A stretch of 64,000 bases of DNA from Oceanobacillus piezotolerans (GTDB lineage Bacteria > Bacillota > Bacilli > Bacillales > Amphibacillaceae). Shown in pieces: positions 9,349 to 18,182 of the stretch. The translations under genes were made by a program, and so were the position numbers. The notes under the pieces are model-generated. The model was not told where the DNA came from, did no database searches, and saw nothing but the letters and a program-made list of their open reading frames with translations. Location: positions 62,001-126,000 of the forward strand of contig NZ_RCHR01000003.1 in NCBI RefSeq assembly GCF_003665065.1, in the 5' to 3' direction. Numbering within the stretch: position 1 is the first letter of the stretch; every line of letters begins with the position of its first letter.

Positions 9349-9381
9349 GAAAAAGGTTGTCTTGAAAGGCAACCTTTTTTG
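9349..9381 (+). terminator. terminator after the sugar acetyltransferase gene
   Basis: AAAAAGGTTG pairs with CAACCTTTTTT across a 10-base loop directly after the stop codon. Confidence 0.85.
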
Positions 9382-9418
9382 GGTTAAACAAAATTAATAT
9401 TAGTTGGGGGAATGAATT

Positions 9419-9841
9419 ATGATAAAAGAACTACTTACTACAAAGGATATCTTAGCTGCTTTTCCAGTGATGAATCAGTTAAGAACCCACCTTGATGAGG
9501 AATCATATATTGAATTGGTACTCGAAGCAAGAGAGAAAGAGCATTATCGGATGTTCGCATTATATGCAGAGAGTAAGGTTGTCGCAGTGATTGGCTTTCA
9601 ACCGATGATTACCCTTTACTACGGACGATTTATTTGGATTTGTGATCTAGTGACAGATTCTCATGAAAGGTCAAAAGGGTATGGAGAGAAGCTTCTAAAT
9701 TATGTACAGGATTGGGCAGATAATCATAACTTTGAACGAGTTGCTTTATCTTCAGGGTTACAAAGACAGAATGCGCATCGTTTTTATGAAACGAAAATGA
9801 AGTACGACAAAGTTAGTTATGTGTTTAAGAAGGAATTGTGA
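9419..9841 (+). CDS. GNAT-family N-acetyltransferase
   Basis: 140 residues with the GNAT core. DLVTDSHERSKGYGEKLLNYV holds the acetyl-CoA-binding R/Q-x-x-G-x-G/A-type loop (RSKGYG). The AHRFYETKMKYDKVSYVFKK tail is typical of the last strand and helix. The substrate is unknown. ATG follows GGGGGAATG at good spacing. It lies between two terminators as a single gene. Confidence 0.85.
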   Translation: MIKELLTTKDILAAFPVMNQLRTHLDEESYIELVLEAREKEHYRMFALYAESKVVAVIGFQPMITLYYGRFIWICDLVTDSHERSKGYGEKLLNYVQDWADNHNFERVALSSGLQRQNAHRFYETKMKYDKVSYVFKKEL

Positions 9842-9924
9842 TCAAGAGGAGATCATGGAAACAGAATTTATTCTAGCAATATAAAATTACTTATAAAAGT
9901 TTTAGTTGTTTCTTATAGCTGGAC

Positions 9925-9961
9925 AAAAAATGTTCGGATAATCTTATCCAAACATTTTTTA
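9925..9961 (+). terminator. terminator after the GNAT gene
   Basis: AAAAAATGTT-GGATAA pairs with TTATCC-AACATTTTTT with one mismatch, loop of 2-4 bases and a T-run. Symmetric enough to work in both directions. Confidence 0.85.
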
Positions 9962-10155
9962 TTTCCTTTTCCAGAGTGATTATTCTGGTATTATATCCGT
10001 GAATTTAAAGTCTTCTACATGCACAAATTTTAAGATTTTCATCTAAAAGAGAAGTATGGACCATTATTTATGAAGCATGTTCTAACCACATTAATTCTTT
10101 ACTTAGAATTCTAATCTAAATATAGATACTATTTAAAAAAATAATAAAAAAATTC

Positions 10156-10194
10156 AATTTCCTAGTTGACATATAGGAATTAAGTGATTAGAAT
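10156..10194 (+). promoter_or_regulatory. sigma-A promoter with palindromic operator ahead of the sulfur block
   Basis: TTGACA (10166-10171), 17-base spacer, TAGAAT (10189-10194). A palindrome AATTTCCTA / TAGGAATT (10156-10164 and 10174-10181) brackets the -35 element. The TTCC/GGAA half-sites resemble the CymR cysteine repressor motif, which is an inference. Apart from this, the gene-free stretch 9962-10318 is AT-rich (about 125 bases of leader follow) and I recognise nothing else in it. Confidence 0.65.
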
Positions 10195-10318
10195 ATAAAA
10201 TAATTAAATACGGTATAACAAAATGTAATAGTGAATTTTTCCAGCAAAGACAAAGCCATCTCATTTTACCGTTTATGTATCAAAAAGTAATAACAAGAGT
10301 ATATAGAGGGGGAGTAAG

Positions 10319-11206
10319 GTGAAAAACCTAATCGTATTTGCTTTTATTGGTTTATTGGCACAGCTTATAGATGGTTCACTAGGTATGGCATACGGCGTCA
10401 CATCAACAACTTTATTGCTGGCTTTTGGGGTAAGTCCTGCAATAGCATCTGCATCAGTACACATTTCAGAGGTTGTCACAACAGCAGCGTCAGGGATTTC
10501 TCATATCAAATTTGGAAATGTCGATAAAAAAATGATTTATCGATTAATTATCCCAGGATCAATCGGTGCTTTTTTAGGGGCAACTTTTTTAAGCAATTTG
10601 CCCGGTGAAATAGTGGCTCCTTATATGTCATTATTTCTACTTCTGTTAGGGGTATATGTTCTCATCCGCTTTCTATTTTTGTATCAAGCGAGTGAGGAAA
10701 GGGCTGGTACTCGATTATCAGTGAAACAATCGGTTCCTCTCGGATTTATTGCAGGCTTTTTCGATGCAACAGGTGGTGGCGGTTGGGGCCCAATTACTAC
10801 CCCGGTTTTACTTTCCAAAAAGGGAATAAGTGCAAGGAAAGCAGTAGGTACAGTGGATACAAGTGAATTTGCAATAGCGGTCTCCGCATCAATTGGATTC
10901 CTCCTTGCTCTTGGGTCAGCTGGAATTAACTGGACCTGGGTCATTGCATTAATGATTGGTGGTGTCATCGCAGCTCCAATCGCAGCTTGGTTAGTAAGAA
11001 TTATTCCAGGACAATTAATGGGAGTACTAGTTGGTGGATTTATCATCTTAACGAATTCGCGTACAATATTGTCGACTTGGGTTGAAAATGAAGCGATTTA
11101 TCCTTTTATATATGTGTTTATCGCTTTGGTATGGGTCATTTCCATAGTAGCCGCTGTTGTAAAGCTAAAACATAATAAAATAATCGCTAAGGAAAAAGCC
11201 TCTTAG
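10319..11206 (+). CDS. TauE/SafE-family permease (TSUP), probable sulfur-anion transporter
   Basis: 295 residues with about eight hydrophobic segments and the duplicated family motif (DGSLGMAYG near residue 20, FDATGGGGWGP near 155). The start is GTG after GGGGGAGTAAG. TSUP proteins move sulfite, sulfonates or related anions across the membrane. The gene heads a block of sulfonate uptake and oxidation genes, so import of an organosulfur compound or export of sulfite released from it are both plausible. YtnM of the B. subtilis ytmI operon is a comparable neighbour. Confidence 0.85.
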   Translation: MKNLIVFAFIGLLAQLIDGSLGMAYGVTSTTLLLAFGVSPAIASASVHISEVVTTAASGISHIKFGNVDKKMIYRLIIPGSIGAFLGATFLSNLPGEIVAPYMSLFLLLLGVYVLIRFLFLYQASEERAGTRLSVKQSVPLGFIAGFFDATGGGGWGPITTPVLLSKKGISARKAVGTVDTSEFAIAVSASIGFLLALGSAGINWTWVIALMIGGVIAAPIAAWLVRIIPGQLMGVLVGGFIILTNSRTILSTWVENEAIYPFIYVFIALVWVISIVAAVVKLKHNKIIAKEKAS

Positions 11207-11272
11207 AATTCATAATTATGTGTTGCTATCGGACGCTTTAATTTGAACATTTCTATTGAATGGAGGTTCCGA

Positions 11273-11440
11273 ATGAAAAAGATTGATAATAATAAGCTAG
11301 ATATTATTATATCTAAACTGGAGAATCTGGATTATGGGTCTCTAAATATTACTGTTCATGATGGCGAAATTACACAAATTGATATAACGGAAAAGAAAAG
11401 ATTTGCATTACCGAAAACAACAAAATTACGTAAAAGTTGA
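11273..11440 (+). CDS. YezD family (DUF2292) small protein
   Basis: 55 residues; the core LENLDYGSLNITVHDGEITQID matches the YezD pattern (YGxxxITVHDGxITQIDxTEK). The ATG follows TGGAGGT at 8 bases' spacing. YezD genes are often found beside sulfur assimilation genes, as here. The molecular role is unknown. Confidence 0.85.
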   Translation: MKKIDNNKLDIIISKLENLDYGSLNITVHDGEITQIDITEKKRFALPKTTKLRKS

Positions 11441-11464
11441 TAAGTGTATATCCGATTGGAAAAC

Positions 11465-11502
11465 CAAAGGATACAGAAGATGATTTCTTTCTGTGTCCTT
11501 TT
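11465..11502 (+). terminator. terminator after the YezD gene
   Basis: AAAGGATACAGAA pairs with TTCTGTGTCCTTT (one G-T pair) followed by TTATATT. The T-tract is weak, so partial read-through into the next genes is possible. Confidence 0.65.
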
Positions 11503-11558
11503 ATATTTGCCAAAAATAAATATTTCTAAAAAAATGATGAGGAAGGATGAATAAATAT

Positions 11559-12113
11559 ATGTCTGATATTGTGATTATTTCTGGTAGTCCATCTCTTGAG
11601 TCAAGATCAGATAAAGTACTTCATTACTTGGGTTCTTTAGTGGAGAGCGAGGGTTTGTCAGTTCAATATATATCTGTTAAAGAAATTTCTCCTGATGTAC
11701 TTCTTGGGGCAAAGTTTGATGATGTTGAAGTATTAAGGGTGAAGGCATCGTTAATTGCTGCAAGAGGAGTTATTGTTGGCTCCCCAGTCTATAAAGGAGC
11801 CTATTCAGGGGTACTGAAAGCACTCCTTGATGTTCTGCCACAGGATATCTTAAAACACACGCCAGTTCTTCCTTTAATGACTGGTGGGAGCTCTTCCCAT
11901 CTATTAGCACTGGAGTATGCATTGAAGCCGGTATTGTCCTCACTCAAAGCACATAATTTAAAAGGCTTATATCTACAAGATAAGCAGATTGATAAGCATA
12001 GTGCAATTCCCATTATAGACGACGATCTATTACAACGTTCTAAGAAACAGCTTCATTATTTTATCGAATTGGTAAATAATCACTCGTTAGCTTTATACCA
12101 ACCAACAAATTAA
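11559..12113 (+). CDS. ssuE: NAD(P)H-dependent FMN reductase, SsuE family
   Basis: 184 residues, flavodoxin-like. The N-terminal SGSPSLESRSD loop binds FMN phosphate, followed by VGSPVYKGAYSGVLKALLD and LMTGGSSSHLLALEYAL. SsuE reduces FMN for two-component flavin monooxygenases; the monooxygenase at 15136 is the obvious partner. I choose ATG 11559 because AGGAAGG abuts the earlier ATG at 11547 with no spacing. Confidence 0.88.
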   Translation: MSDIVIISGSPSLESRSDKVLHYLGSLVESEGLSVQYISVKEISPDVLLGAKFDDVEVLRVKASLIAARGVIVGSPVYKGAYSGVLKALLDVLPQDILKHTPVLPLMTGGSSSHLLALEYALKPVLSSLKAHNLKGLYLQDKQIDKHSAIPIIDDDLLQRSKKQLHYFIELVNNHSLALYQPTN

Positions 12114-12157
12114 ATTGGTAATTAAGAAACAGGTTGAAGAAGGGAAAGGGGGAATTC

Positions 12158-12361
12158 ATGTTGGGAGAAATTTTTCGTAAAGGAGTAATGGAAAGGAGAA
12201 AGAAACTAACAGATATATTAATAAAATGGAACGTCTATGAAAATGAGGAAAGTCTAAACGACCTGTCCTTAACAGAATTAGAAAGAGAATATAAGAATTT
12301 AATATTAGAAAGCCATCCGCATGACAGCGTTCGTTCTATTCGGTGGAAAAATAATCATTAA
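12158..12361 (+). CDS. FbpA-like small protein (Fur-regulated basic protein family)
   Basis: 67 residues, MLGEIFRKGVMERRKKLTDILIKW at the N-terminus and SLTELEREYKNL in the middle, which is the pattern of the Fur-regulated basic protein FbpA family. ATG follows AAAGGGGGA. In B. subtilis such proteins act with the FsrA small RNA in iron sparing. Here it sits inside the sulfonate block between ssuE and ssuA, so a role in sulfur or Fe-S economy is possible. Family assignment is moderate. Confidence 0.6.
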   Translation: MLGEIFRKGVMERRKKLTDILIKWNVYENEESLNDLSLTELEREYKNLILESHPHDSVRSIRWKNNH

Positions 12362-12406
12362 GAAACGATTTTCGGTGTCAAATTATTTCAAAGGGGGAGA
12401 AGTAAC

Positions 12407-13444
12407 ATGGAAATCATTTCAAAATCTAAGTCAATCTTTATTCTATTTGCAATGATTGGCATCTTTATTTTAGCTGGATGTCAACAAGAAGCCAGCACCA
12501 CTCAAGCAGAAGGCGAGTATGAAACATTGACGATCAGGTATCAAGGGAATGCGGGAAGAGTGCTTTTCCCCGAACTGGCTGAAGACTTAGGATATTTAGA
12601 TCCGATCAAATTAGAGTGGGTGAATAATACGATAAGTGGGCCACAAAGTATACAAACAGCGGCAACAGGTGATACAGACTTTGGCTGGGCCTTTAACGGG
12701 GCAATTGTCCAACTAAGGGCAAATGGTGCGCCTGTCAAATCTGTAATTGGTTATTACGGCAGTGATGAGGAAGAGTTTTATGGATATTATGTTTTGGAAG
12801 ACAGTCCAATTAAGGAAGCAAAAGATTTTATCGGAAAAACAGTAGGGATGAATACGTTGGGTGCACATGCAGAATTTATGCTAAAGGAATACCTCAAACA
12901 AAGTGGGCTTACTGATAAGGAAATCGAACAAGTAACAATGGTTGTTGTTCCACCAGTTAATACGGAACAAGCTTTAAGAGAGAAGCAGATTGATGTTGCG
13001 ACACTAAGTGGTATGTCTCGTGAACTAGCAGTAGAAAATGGTGGAATTCGCCCAATCTTCAAGGACTATGAGTTATTTGGTTCATTTACGGCTGGAAGTC
13101 TCATGATGACAGAGAGATTTATCCAGGAGAATCCAAATACTGTTAGAAAATTAGTAGAAGGAACAGCTAAAGCAATTGAATGGGCAAGAGACACACCTCG
13201 TGAAGAAGTAATTGCAAGATTTGAAAAGATTATTGAAGAGAGAGACAGGCAGGAAGATACAGAGGCTTTACAATATTGGAAAAGCGCTGGTGTTTCAGAA
13301 ATTGGCGGATATATGCAGCCAGAGAGTTTCCAACTATGGATCGATTGGTTAGTGAAGAATGGAGAGCTAGAAGAAGGTGAAGTAAAGGTAGAAGATTTAT
13401 TTACAAATGAATTTAATCCGTATAAAGATGAGTTTGAAGATTAG
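12407..13444 (+). CDS. ssuA: sulfonate/taurine-type ABC transporter substrate-binding lipoprotein
   Basis: 345 residues. A signal peptide ends in the lipobox ILAGC (Cys near 25), so it is anchored outside the membrane. The mature part is an NMT1/SsuA-like periplasmic-binding fold (FGWAFNGAIVQLRANG, KDFIGKTVGMN, MTERFIQENPNTVRKL). It should capture an aliphatic sulfonate or related compound for SsuBC. The exact ligand is not readable. The gene starts 45 bases after the FbpA-like gene and leads directly into ssuB. Confidence 0.88.
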   Translation: MEIISKSKSIFILFAMIGIFILAGCQQEASTTQAEGEYETLTIRYQGNAGRVLFPELAEDLGYLDPIKLEWVNNTISGPQSIQTAATGDTDFGWAFNGAIVQLRANGAPVKSVIGYYGSDEEEFYGYYVLEDSPIKEAKDFIGKTVGMNTLGAHAEFMLKEYLKQSGLTDKEIEQVTMVVVPPVNTEQALREKQIDVATLSGMSRELAVENGGIRPIFKDYELFGSFTAGSLMMTERFIQENPNTVRKLVEGTAKAIEWARDTPREEVIARFEKIIEERDRQEDTEALQYWKSAGVSEIGGYMQPESFQLWIDWLVKNGELEEGEVKVEDLFTNEFNPYKDEFED

Positions 13445-13460
13445 GCAGGGGAGGGAAATC

Positions 13461-14279
13461 ATGTCCGAAAAAATAAAATTTGATGGAGTAAGTAAAGTGT
13501 TTAGGTTAAGAGACAGCCAGAAAAAGAATGCAACACGAGAATTTACTGCAGTTAAGGATCTTAATTTTACAGTGAAAGATGGAGAATTTCTTACAGTGGT
13601 AGGACCTTCAGGATGTGGAAAGTCCACTTTATTAGATATGCTTGGAGGGTTAATAAAACCAACTACAGGAAGGGTTTTATTAAATGGAACACCTATTGAA
13701 GGCCCCGGGTTAGAGCGGGGAGTTGTCTTTCAACAATATGCATTATTTCCCTGGAAAACAGCCCTAGCTAACATTGAGTTTGGCCTTGAGGCTAAAAAAG
13801 TCCCTAAGAAGGAAAGACAAGAAAAAGCTCAAGAATACTTGGCACTGGTTGGATTGTCCGAATTTGCGTATCGATACCCTCATGAGTTATCTGGAGGGAT
13901 GAAACAACGAGTAGCGATAGCTCGAAGTCTTGCATACGACCCAGAAGTATTATTAATGGATGAACCCTTTGCAGCACTCGATGCCCAAACGCGAGAATCA
14001 CTCCAGGAAGAATTGCTGCAAATTTGGGAGAAGACAAAAAAGACGATTGTTTTTATCACACATGGAATAGACGAAGCAGTCTATTTAGGTCAACGAGTTG
14101 CGGTCATGACATCCCGCCCAGGTACGTTAAAGGGAATGATTGATATATCGTTTGATTCAAGAACAGAAGAAGGAGATTTACGCTCCACTCCTGAATTTAC
14201 TGTGGCACGTCACCAAGTTTGGACACTCTTAAGCGAAGAAGTTAATAAAACTCGTTATAAAGAAACCTTAACGGTATAA
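13461..14279 (+). CDS. ssuB: sulfonate-type ABC transporter ATPase
   Basis: 272 residues. Walker A VGPSGCGKSTLL, Q-loop VFQQYALFPWKT, signature LSGGMKQRVAIARSLA, Walker B VLLMDEPFAALDAQTR and switch THGIDEAVYL are all present and in order. The PWKT after the Q-loop is typical of the nitrate/sulfonate/taurine group. The start is ATG 13461 after GGGGAGGG, 16 bases after ssuA. Confidence 0.92.
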   Translation: MSEKIKFDGVSKVFRLRDSQKKNATREFTAVKDLNFTVKDGEFLTVVGPSGCGKSTLLDMLGGLIKPTTGRVLLNGTPIEGPGLERGVVFQQYALFPWKTALANIEFGLEAKKVPKKERQEKAQEYLALVGLSEFAYRYPHELSGGMKQRVAIARSLAYDPEVLLMDEPFAALDAQTRESLQEELLQIWEKTKKTIVFITHGIDEAVYLGQRVAVMTSRPGTLKGMIDISFDSRTEEGDLRSTPEFTVARHQVWTLLSEEVNKTRYKETLTV

Positions 14280-14296
14280 ATAAAGAGGTGATTAAA

Positions 14297-15115
14297 TTGA
14301 ACAGTGAAAAAACAATTGCCATTCCAATGAAATCCGCTCAGTCCGTTTTCGTTTTACCTTTCCGAACGTTAAAAAATGCCTTCAAGAAAATGATTATCAT
14401 TTTATTATTCGCTGTGATTTGGGAGGTAGCACCAAGAATAGGTTTAGTAGATGCGATTTTCCTGCCGCCTCTATCGGAAGTGCTAGTCGCATGGTTTGAA
14501 TTAATAAGATCGGGCGATTTATTTACCCACTTCTCGGCAAGTATTACTCGATCTTTTTTGGGATTCATTTTAGCCATAGCTATTGCTATTCCATTGGGGC
14601 TTATGATTGGATGGTATCCCATTGTCCATGAATTATTTAGTCCAATATTAGAATTGTTTCGAAATACTGCTGCACTGGCTCTGCTCCCTGTTTTTATCCT
14701 GATCTTGGGAATAGGGGAAACGTCAAAAGTTGCGATTATCCTTTTCGCATGCTTATGGCCATTATTGCTGAATACCATTAACGCAGTTCGAAATGTAGAC
14801 CCATTGCTTATTAAGTGTGCTAAATCTATGAATCTAACTTCCTTTCAATTGTTTTACAAAGTAATTATTCCAGCTTCTGTCCCTACTATATTTACTGGAA
14901 TACGTTTAGCGGGTACGTCTTCCATTCTTGTTTTAATCGCCGCAGAGATGGTAGGTGCAAAGGAAGGACTTGGTTTCTTTATTAGTTACACGCAGTTTAA
15001 TTTTCAAATTGCAGAAATGTACGCAGGAATCATTACGATTTCCTTACTTGGTTTATTACTGAATCAATTACTGGTTAGCTTGGAAAAAAGATTCTCCAGA
15101 TGGAAATCTGTTTAA
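14297..15115 (+). CDS. ssuC: sulfonate-type ABC transporter permease
   Basis: 272 residues with about six membrane helices and the BPD_transp_1 coupling loop (KCAKSMNLTSFQLFYKVIIPAS...GIRLA). I choose TTG at 14297, 6 bases after GAGGTG; the GTG at 14288 is part of the ribosome site. It forms the channel for SsuA/SsuB and is the third gene of that transporter. Confidence 0.9.
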   Translation: MNSEKTIAIPMKSAQSVFVLPFRTLKNAFKKMIIILLFAVIWEVAPRIGLVDAIFLPPLSEVLVAWFELIRSGDLFTHFSASITRSFLGFILAIAIAIPLGLMIGWYPIVHELFSPILELFRNTAALALLPVFILILGIGETSKVAIILFACLWPLLLNTINAVRNVDPLLIKCAKSMNLTSFQLFYKVIIPASVPTIFTGIRLAGTSSILVLIAAEMVGAKEGLGFFISYTQFNFQIAEMYAGIITISLLGLLLNQLLVSLEKRFSRWKSV

Positions 15116-15135
15116 TTTTATGAGGGGGAAGGGAA

Positions 15136-16482
15136 ATGAAAAGTGATAAAAAAATGAAATTAGGAGCCTTTTTTATGATACCGGGTCACCATGTGGCAGC
15201 TTGGCGTCATCCAAAAGCAGAGACCCATAACATCTTAAATCTAGAATTCTATAAGGAAGTGGCCCAAACAGCTGAACGAGGGAAATTTGATATGATCTTT
15301 CTAGCAGATGGATATACTGCAGGTCATGGACATTCCTTGGCAAATGCTCAATCTGTTGGAATACGTATGGAGCCTTTTGTATTATTATCTGCACTTTCCG
15401 CAGTTACAGAGCATATCGGTTTAGCAGGAACGGTATCCACTACCTATAACGAACCATTTCATGTTGCAAGGAAATTTGCAGCACTTGACCATCTAAGTAA
15501 TGGACGTGCAGCATGGAATGTGGTTACTTCTAGTGGTGAAGCGGAGGCAAGGAACTTTAGTAAGGATCATCATTTGCTTCATTCCAAACGTTACGAAAGA
15601 GCAGAGGAATTTGTTGATGTTGCAGCTAAGTTATGGGATAGCTGGGAAGATGATGCAATAATGATAGATAAAGAGAAAGCACAGTATTATGACCCTTCAA
15701 AAGTTCATAGAGTAAACCATAAAGGAGAATGGTTCTCTGTTGAAGGTCCGTTAAATATATCTCGCCCTCCACAAGGATATCCAGTGATCATACAAGCTGG
15801 TTCATCTGAAGATGGGAAGGAGCTAGCAGCCAGAACTGCAGAGGTTATTTTTACTGCTTGGCAGACACTTGAAGAAGCGCAAGTGTTTTACAAAGATGTC
15901 AAAGGAAGAATGAAAAAATATGGTCGTTCTCCTGATGAGTTAAAGATTATGCCGGGTGTTTTTCCTGTTATTGGTAGGACAGAAAAGGAGGCAGAAGAAA
16001 ATAAAGCATTTTTAGAATCGCTTATACCAGAAGAAGCTGGTGTTGCTTTATTATCTAGTCACTTAAATATAGATCTATCTGGTTATCCAGTTGATGGTCC
16101 GTTACCTGATTTACCTTCATTGGAGGATGTGAATGGAGCAAAAACTCGATTTAAGTTAATAAAAGACCTTGCAGAACGTGAAAATCTTACGATACGACAA
16201 TTGTACCAACGTGTATCTGGGGCAAGAGGCCATCGTGAAATTAAAGGCACTCCAGAGCAAATTGCGGATCAATTGCAAGAGTGGTTTGAAAATGGGGCAG
16301 CAGATGGATTTAATATTATGCCACCTTATTTTCCAGATGGTCTAGAGGATTTTGTTCAGCTTGTTATTCCGATATTGCAGGAGAGAGGGCTGTTTAGAGA
16401 AGAGTATGAAGGAAGTACTTTAAGGGAGAATCTAGGTTTGCGTTTTCCAGTTAATTCATTCACTAGACAGAACGTTCATTGA
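15136..16482 (+). CDS. FMNH2-dependent monooxygenase, NtaA/SnaA/DszA family
   Basis: 448 residues with the luciferase-like TIM barrel of the NtaA/SnaA/DszA branch. Family signs are FFMIPGHHVAAWRHP at the start, FDMIFLADG, AGTVSTTYNEPFHVARKFAALDHLS and AWNVVTSS near residue 130, and VIIQAGSSEDGKELAARTAE near 220. It is longer than SsuD (about 380 residues), so it is not a standard SsuD. It likely oxidises the organosulfur substrate imported by SsuABC, using FMNH2 from the SsuE-like reductase, releasing sulfite. YtnJ of the B. subtilis ytmI operon is the closest parallel I can name. Confidence 0.88.
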   Translation: MKSDKKMKLGAFFMIPGHHVAAWRHPKAETHNILNLEFYKEVAQTAERGKFDMIFLADGYTAGHGHSLANAQSVGIRMEPFVLLSALSAVTEHIGLAGTVSTTYNEPFHVARKFAALDHLSNGRAAWNVVTSSGEAEARNFSKDHHLLHSKRYERAEEFVDVAAKLWDSWEDDAIMIDKEKAQYYDPSKVHRVNHKGEWFSVEGPLNISRPPQGYPVIIQAGSSEDGKELAARTAEVIFTAWQTLEEAQVFYKDVKGRMKKYGRSPDELKIMPGVFPVIGRTEKEAEENKAFLESLIPEEAGVALLSSHLNIDLSGYPVDGPLPDLPSLEDVNGAKTRFKLIKDLAERENLTIRQLYQRVSGARGHREIKGTPEQIADQLQEWFENGAADGFNIMPPYFPDGLEDFVQLVIPILQERGLFREEYEGSTLRENLGLRFPVNSFTRQNVH

Positions 16483-16581
16483 GCATAAGATTTTTTATAC
16501 TTAAAGGGGGCATATATGTATGGCTCCTTTTTGCTATAATAGAAATAAAAGAATCTAATCTATTAGTATAAGGGTGATTAA

Positions 16582-17475
16582 ATGAACATAGAGAGTTTAA
16601 GTATCTTTTGTCTAGTGGTGGAGGAGGGCAGTATAAGCCAGGCAGCCCGTCTAAAAGAACTTTCTCAACCAGCTGTTACAAGACAAATTCATCAAATGGA
16701 GAATACATATGGCACGTTATTATTTGACCGAACAAATGGAAAGCTATACCTTACAGATGCTGGTGAAGCACTATATCCTATTGCGAAGGAAATTGTTAGA
16801 GGCTTTCAATTCTCTAAAGAGGCCATTCAACAAGTAATTGGAAAAAATGAGCAAAAACTCAGTGTTGGAGCCTCTCTAACGATTGGAGAATACTTATTGC
16901 CAATTGCTTTAGGTAACTTTAAAAAGAAACATCCTAATATAAACCTTTCCCTGCAAATTTTAAATACAGCCCATATTCTTGATATGCTCGAAAATAATGT
17001 GATTGACGTAGCAATGGTAGAAGGTGTGGTGGAAAATAAAGCGTTTGAAATCCAGAAGTTTGCAGACGATGAGCTAATCTTAATATGTGATAAAGAACAC
17101 CCATGGAATGAAAGAGAAAGCATTGAGATTCAAGAAATCACGAAGGAACATTTAATATGGAGGGAGTCCACTTCTGGTACAAGAATGATTGTAGAAAAAG
17201 CGTTAAGGGAATTTATTCAATTAGATGAAATCAGAGGTTACATGGAGCTAGGAAGTACACAAGCGATCAAAAGTGCAGTAGAAGCTGGATTAGGGATTAG
17301 TATTCTTCCTAGAATTACCGTTAAAAAGGAACTCGAACAGGGAGATCTTCGGGAAGTCAAAGTATCCAACTTTCAATTAAACAGGGACTTATGGTTAGTT
17401 CAAAAATCGGAGAGATTTAATAAAAAAAGTACGGAAACATTTGTGAAATATATTCTTTCTTTATCACAAATATAG
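16582..17475 (+). CDS. LysR-family transcriptional regulator
   Basis: 297 residues. The N-terminal winged helix (MNIESLSIFCLVVEEGSISQAARL...SQPAVTRQIHQME) is followed by a type 2 periplasmic-binding effector domain (about 90-295). It starts 100 bases downstream of the monooxygenase gene on the same strand, with a T-rich gap. The layout suggests it controls the sulfur block, like CysL or YtmI in B. subtilis; that is inference from position. The 187-base gap after it contains a possible weak hairpin (AGGGGCC with GGACCCCT, near 17543-17592). Confidence 0.88.
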   Translation: MNIESLSIFCLVVEEGSISQAARLKELSQPAVTRQIHQMENTYGTLLFDRTNGKLYLTDAGEALYPIAKEIVRGFQFSKEAIQQVIGKNEQKLSVGASLTIGEYLLPIALGNFKKKHPNINLSLQILNTAHILDMLENNVIDVAMVEGVVENKAFEIQKFADDELILICDKEHPWNERESIEIQEITKEHLIWRESTSGTRMIVEKALREFIQLDEIRGYMELGSTQAIKSAVEAGLGISILPRITVKKELEQGDLREVKVSNFQLNRDLWLVQKSERFNKKSTETFVKYILSLSQI

Positions 17476-17662
17476 ATGACAGTTTGACTTATATGCCGTA
17501 AGCCTCTACCTTAAGAATCCTTAGAAAAAAGCACGAGAAGTAGGGGCCAAACGGCCAGTTAAAGTTTAATTTCTTTTAGTCGATAGGACCCCTTTTTATG
17601 TTGCTGCCAACCATTTGGTTCAGGAAGGAAAGTTCTCTGACTGATTGAAGTTCATTTTATGT

Positions 17663-18121
17663 TTAAAGAAGTTTCTTTAAATCATTAATTGCTTGTAAAT
17701 GCATACCCTCATGAAAAATAGTACGGATCAGCACTTGTTCTATGGTTTGCATACCCATTTCTGAAGGTGGAAATTCTTCCTCTAACCGATTTCCGTATAA
17801 TGCTCTGATTTGCGAAGGTTGCTCGAGGAGTAATATCTTTAAATCTAATAAGGATGGGGTAGTTTCATCAAAATTGGCCGGTGTAGTTCCAAAACCAAAC
17901 CAAGATGAGAACTCCTTCTGGATAGGCTGTTTTTCTTTTGTTATAGCTTCCATCCAAAGGTATTGATCAAGATAAACATGACCGAGATTCCAACGGATAT
18001 TATTTCTAAACCCTTTTGGAATAATATCTGCTTGCTCTTCCGATATGTTTTCTACTGCATCAATTATTTCCTTACGATAGGTATTAAGCTGCTTGAACAG
18101 CACTTCATGGCGTGTTTTCAC
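17663..18121 (-). CDS. DinB-like four-helix protein
   Basis: 152 residues from a GTG placed 12 bases after AGGAGG. The family's metal-binding histidines are visible in RWNLGHVYLDQ (near 45) and HEGMHLQAI (near 140), typical of DinB_2/YfiT-like proteins. Such proteins are metal-dependent hydrolases or thiol-dependent S-transferases; bacillithiol S-transferases belong here. The substrate is unknown. It lies downstream of a TetR gene on the same strand, separated by a hairpin. Confidence 0.75.
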   Translation of the reverse strand: MKTRHEVLFKQLNTYRKEIIDAVENISEEQADIIPKGFRNNIRWNLGHVYLDQYLWMEAITKEKQPIQKEFSSWFGFGTTPANFDETTPSLLDLKILLLEQPSQIRALYGNRLEEEFPPSEMGMQTIEQVLIRTIFHEGMHLQAINDLKKLL

Positions 18122-18145
18122 TTTTACTTTTATCCTCCTAATTTT

Positions 18146-18182
18146 TAAAAAGCCTGATATCATGATAATTCAGGCCTTTTTC
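18146..18182 (-). terminator. terminator/attenuator between TetR and DinB-like genes
   Basis: On the minus strand AAAAGGCCTGA pairs with TCAGGCTTTTT across a 12-base AT loop. It overlaps the TetR stop codon and precedes the DinB ribosome site, so the downstream gene is probably partly insulated from the upstream one. Confidence 0.75.
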
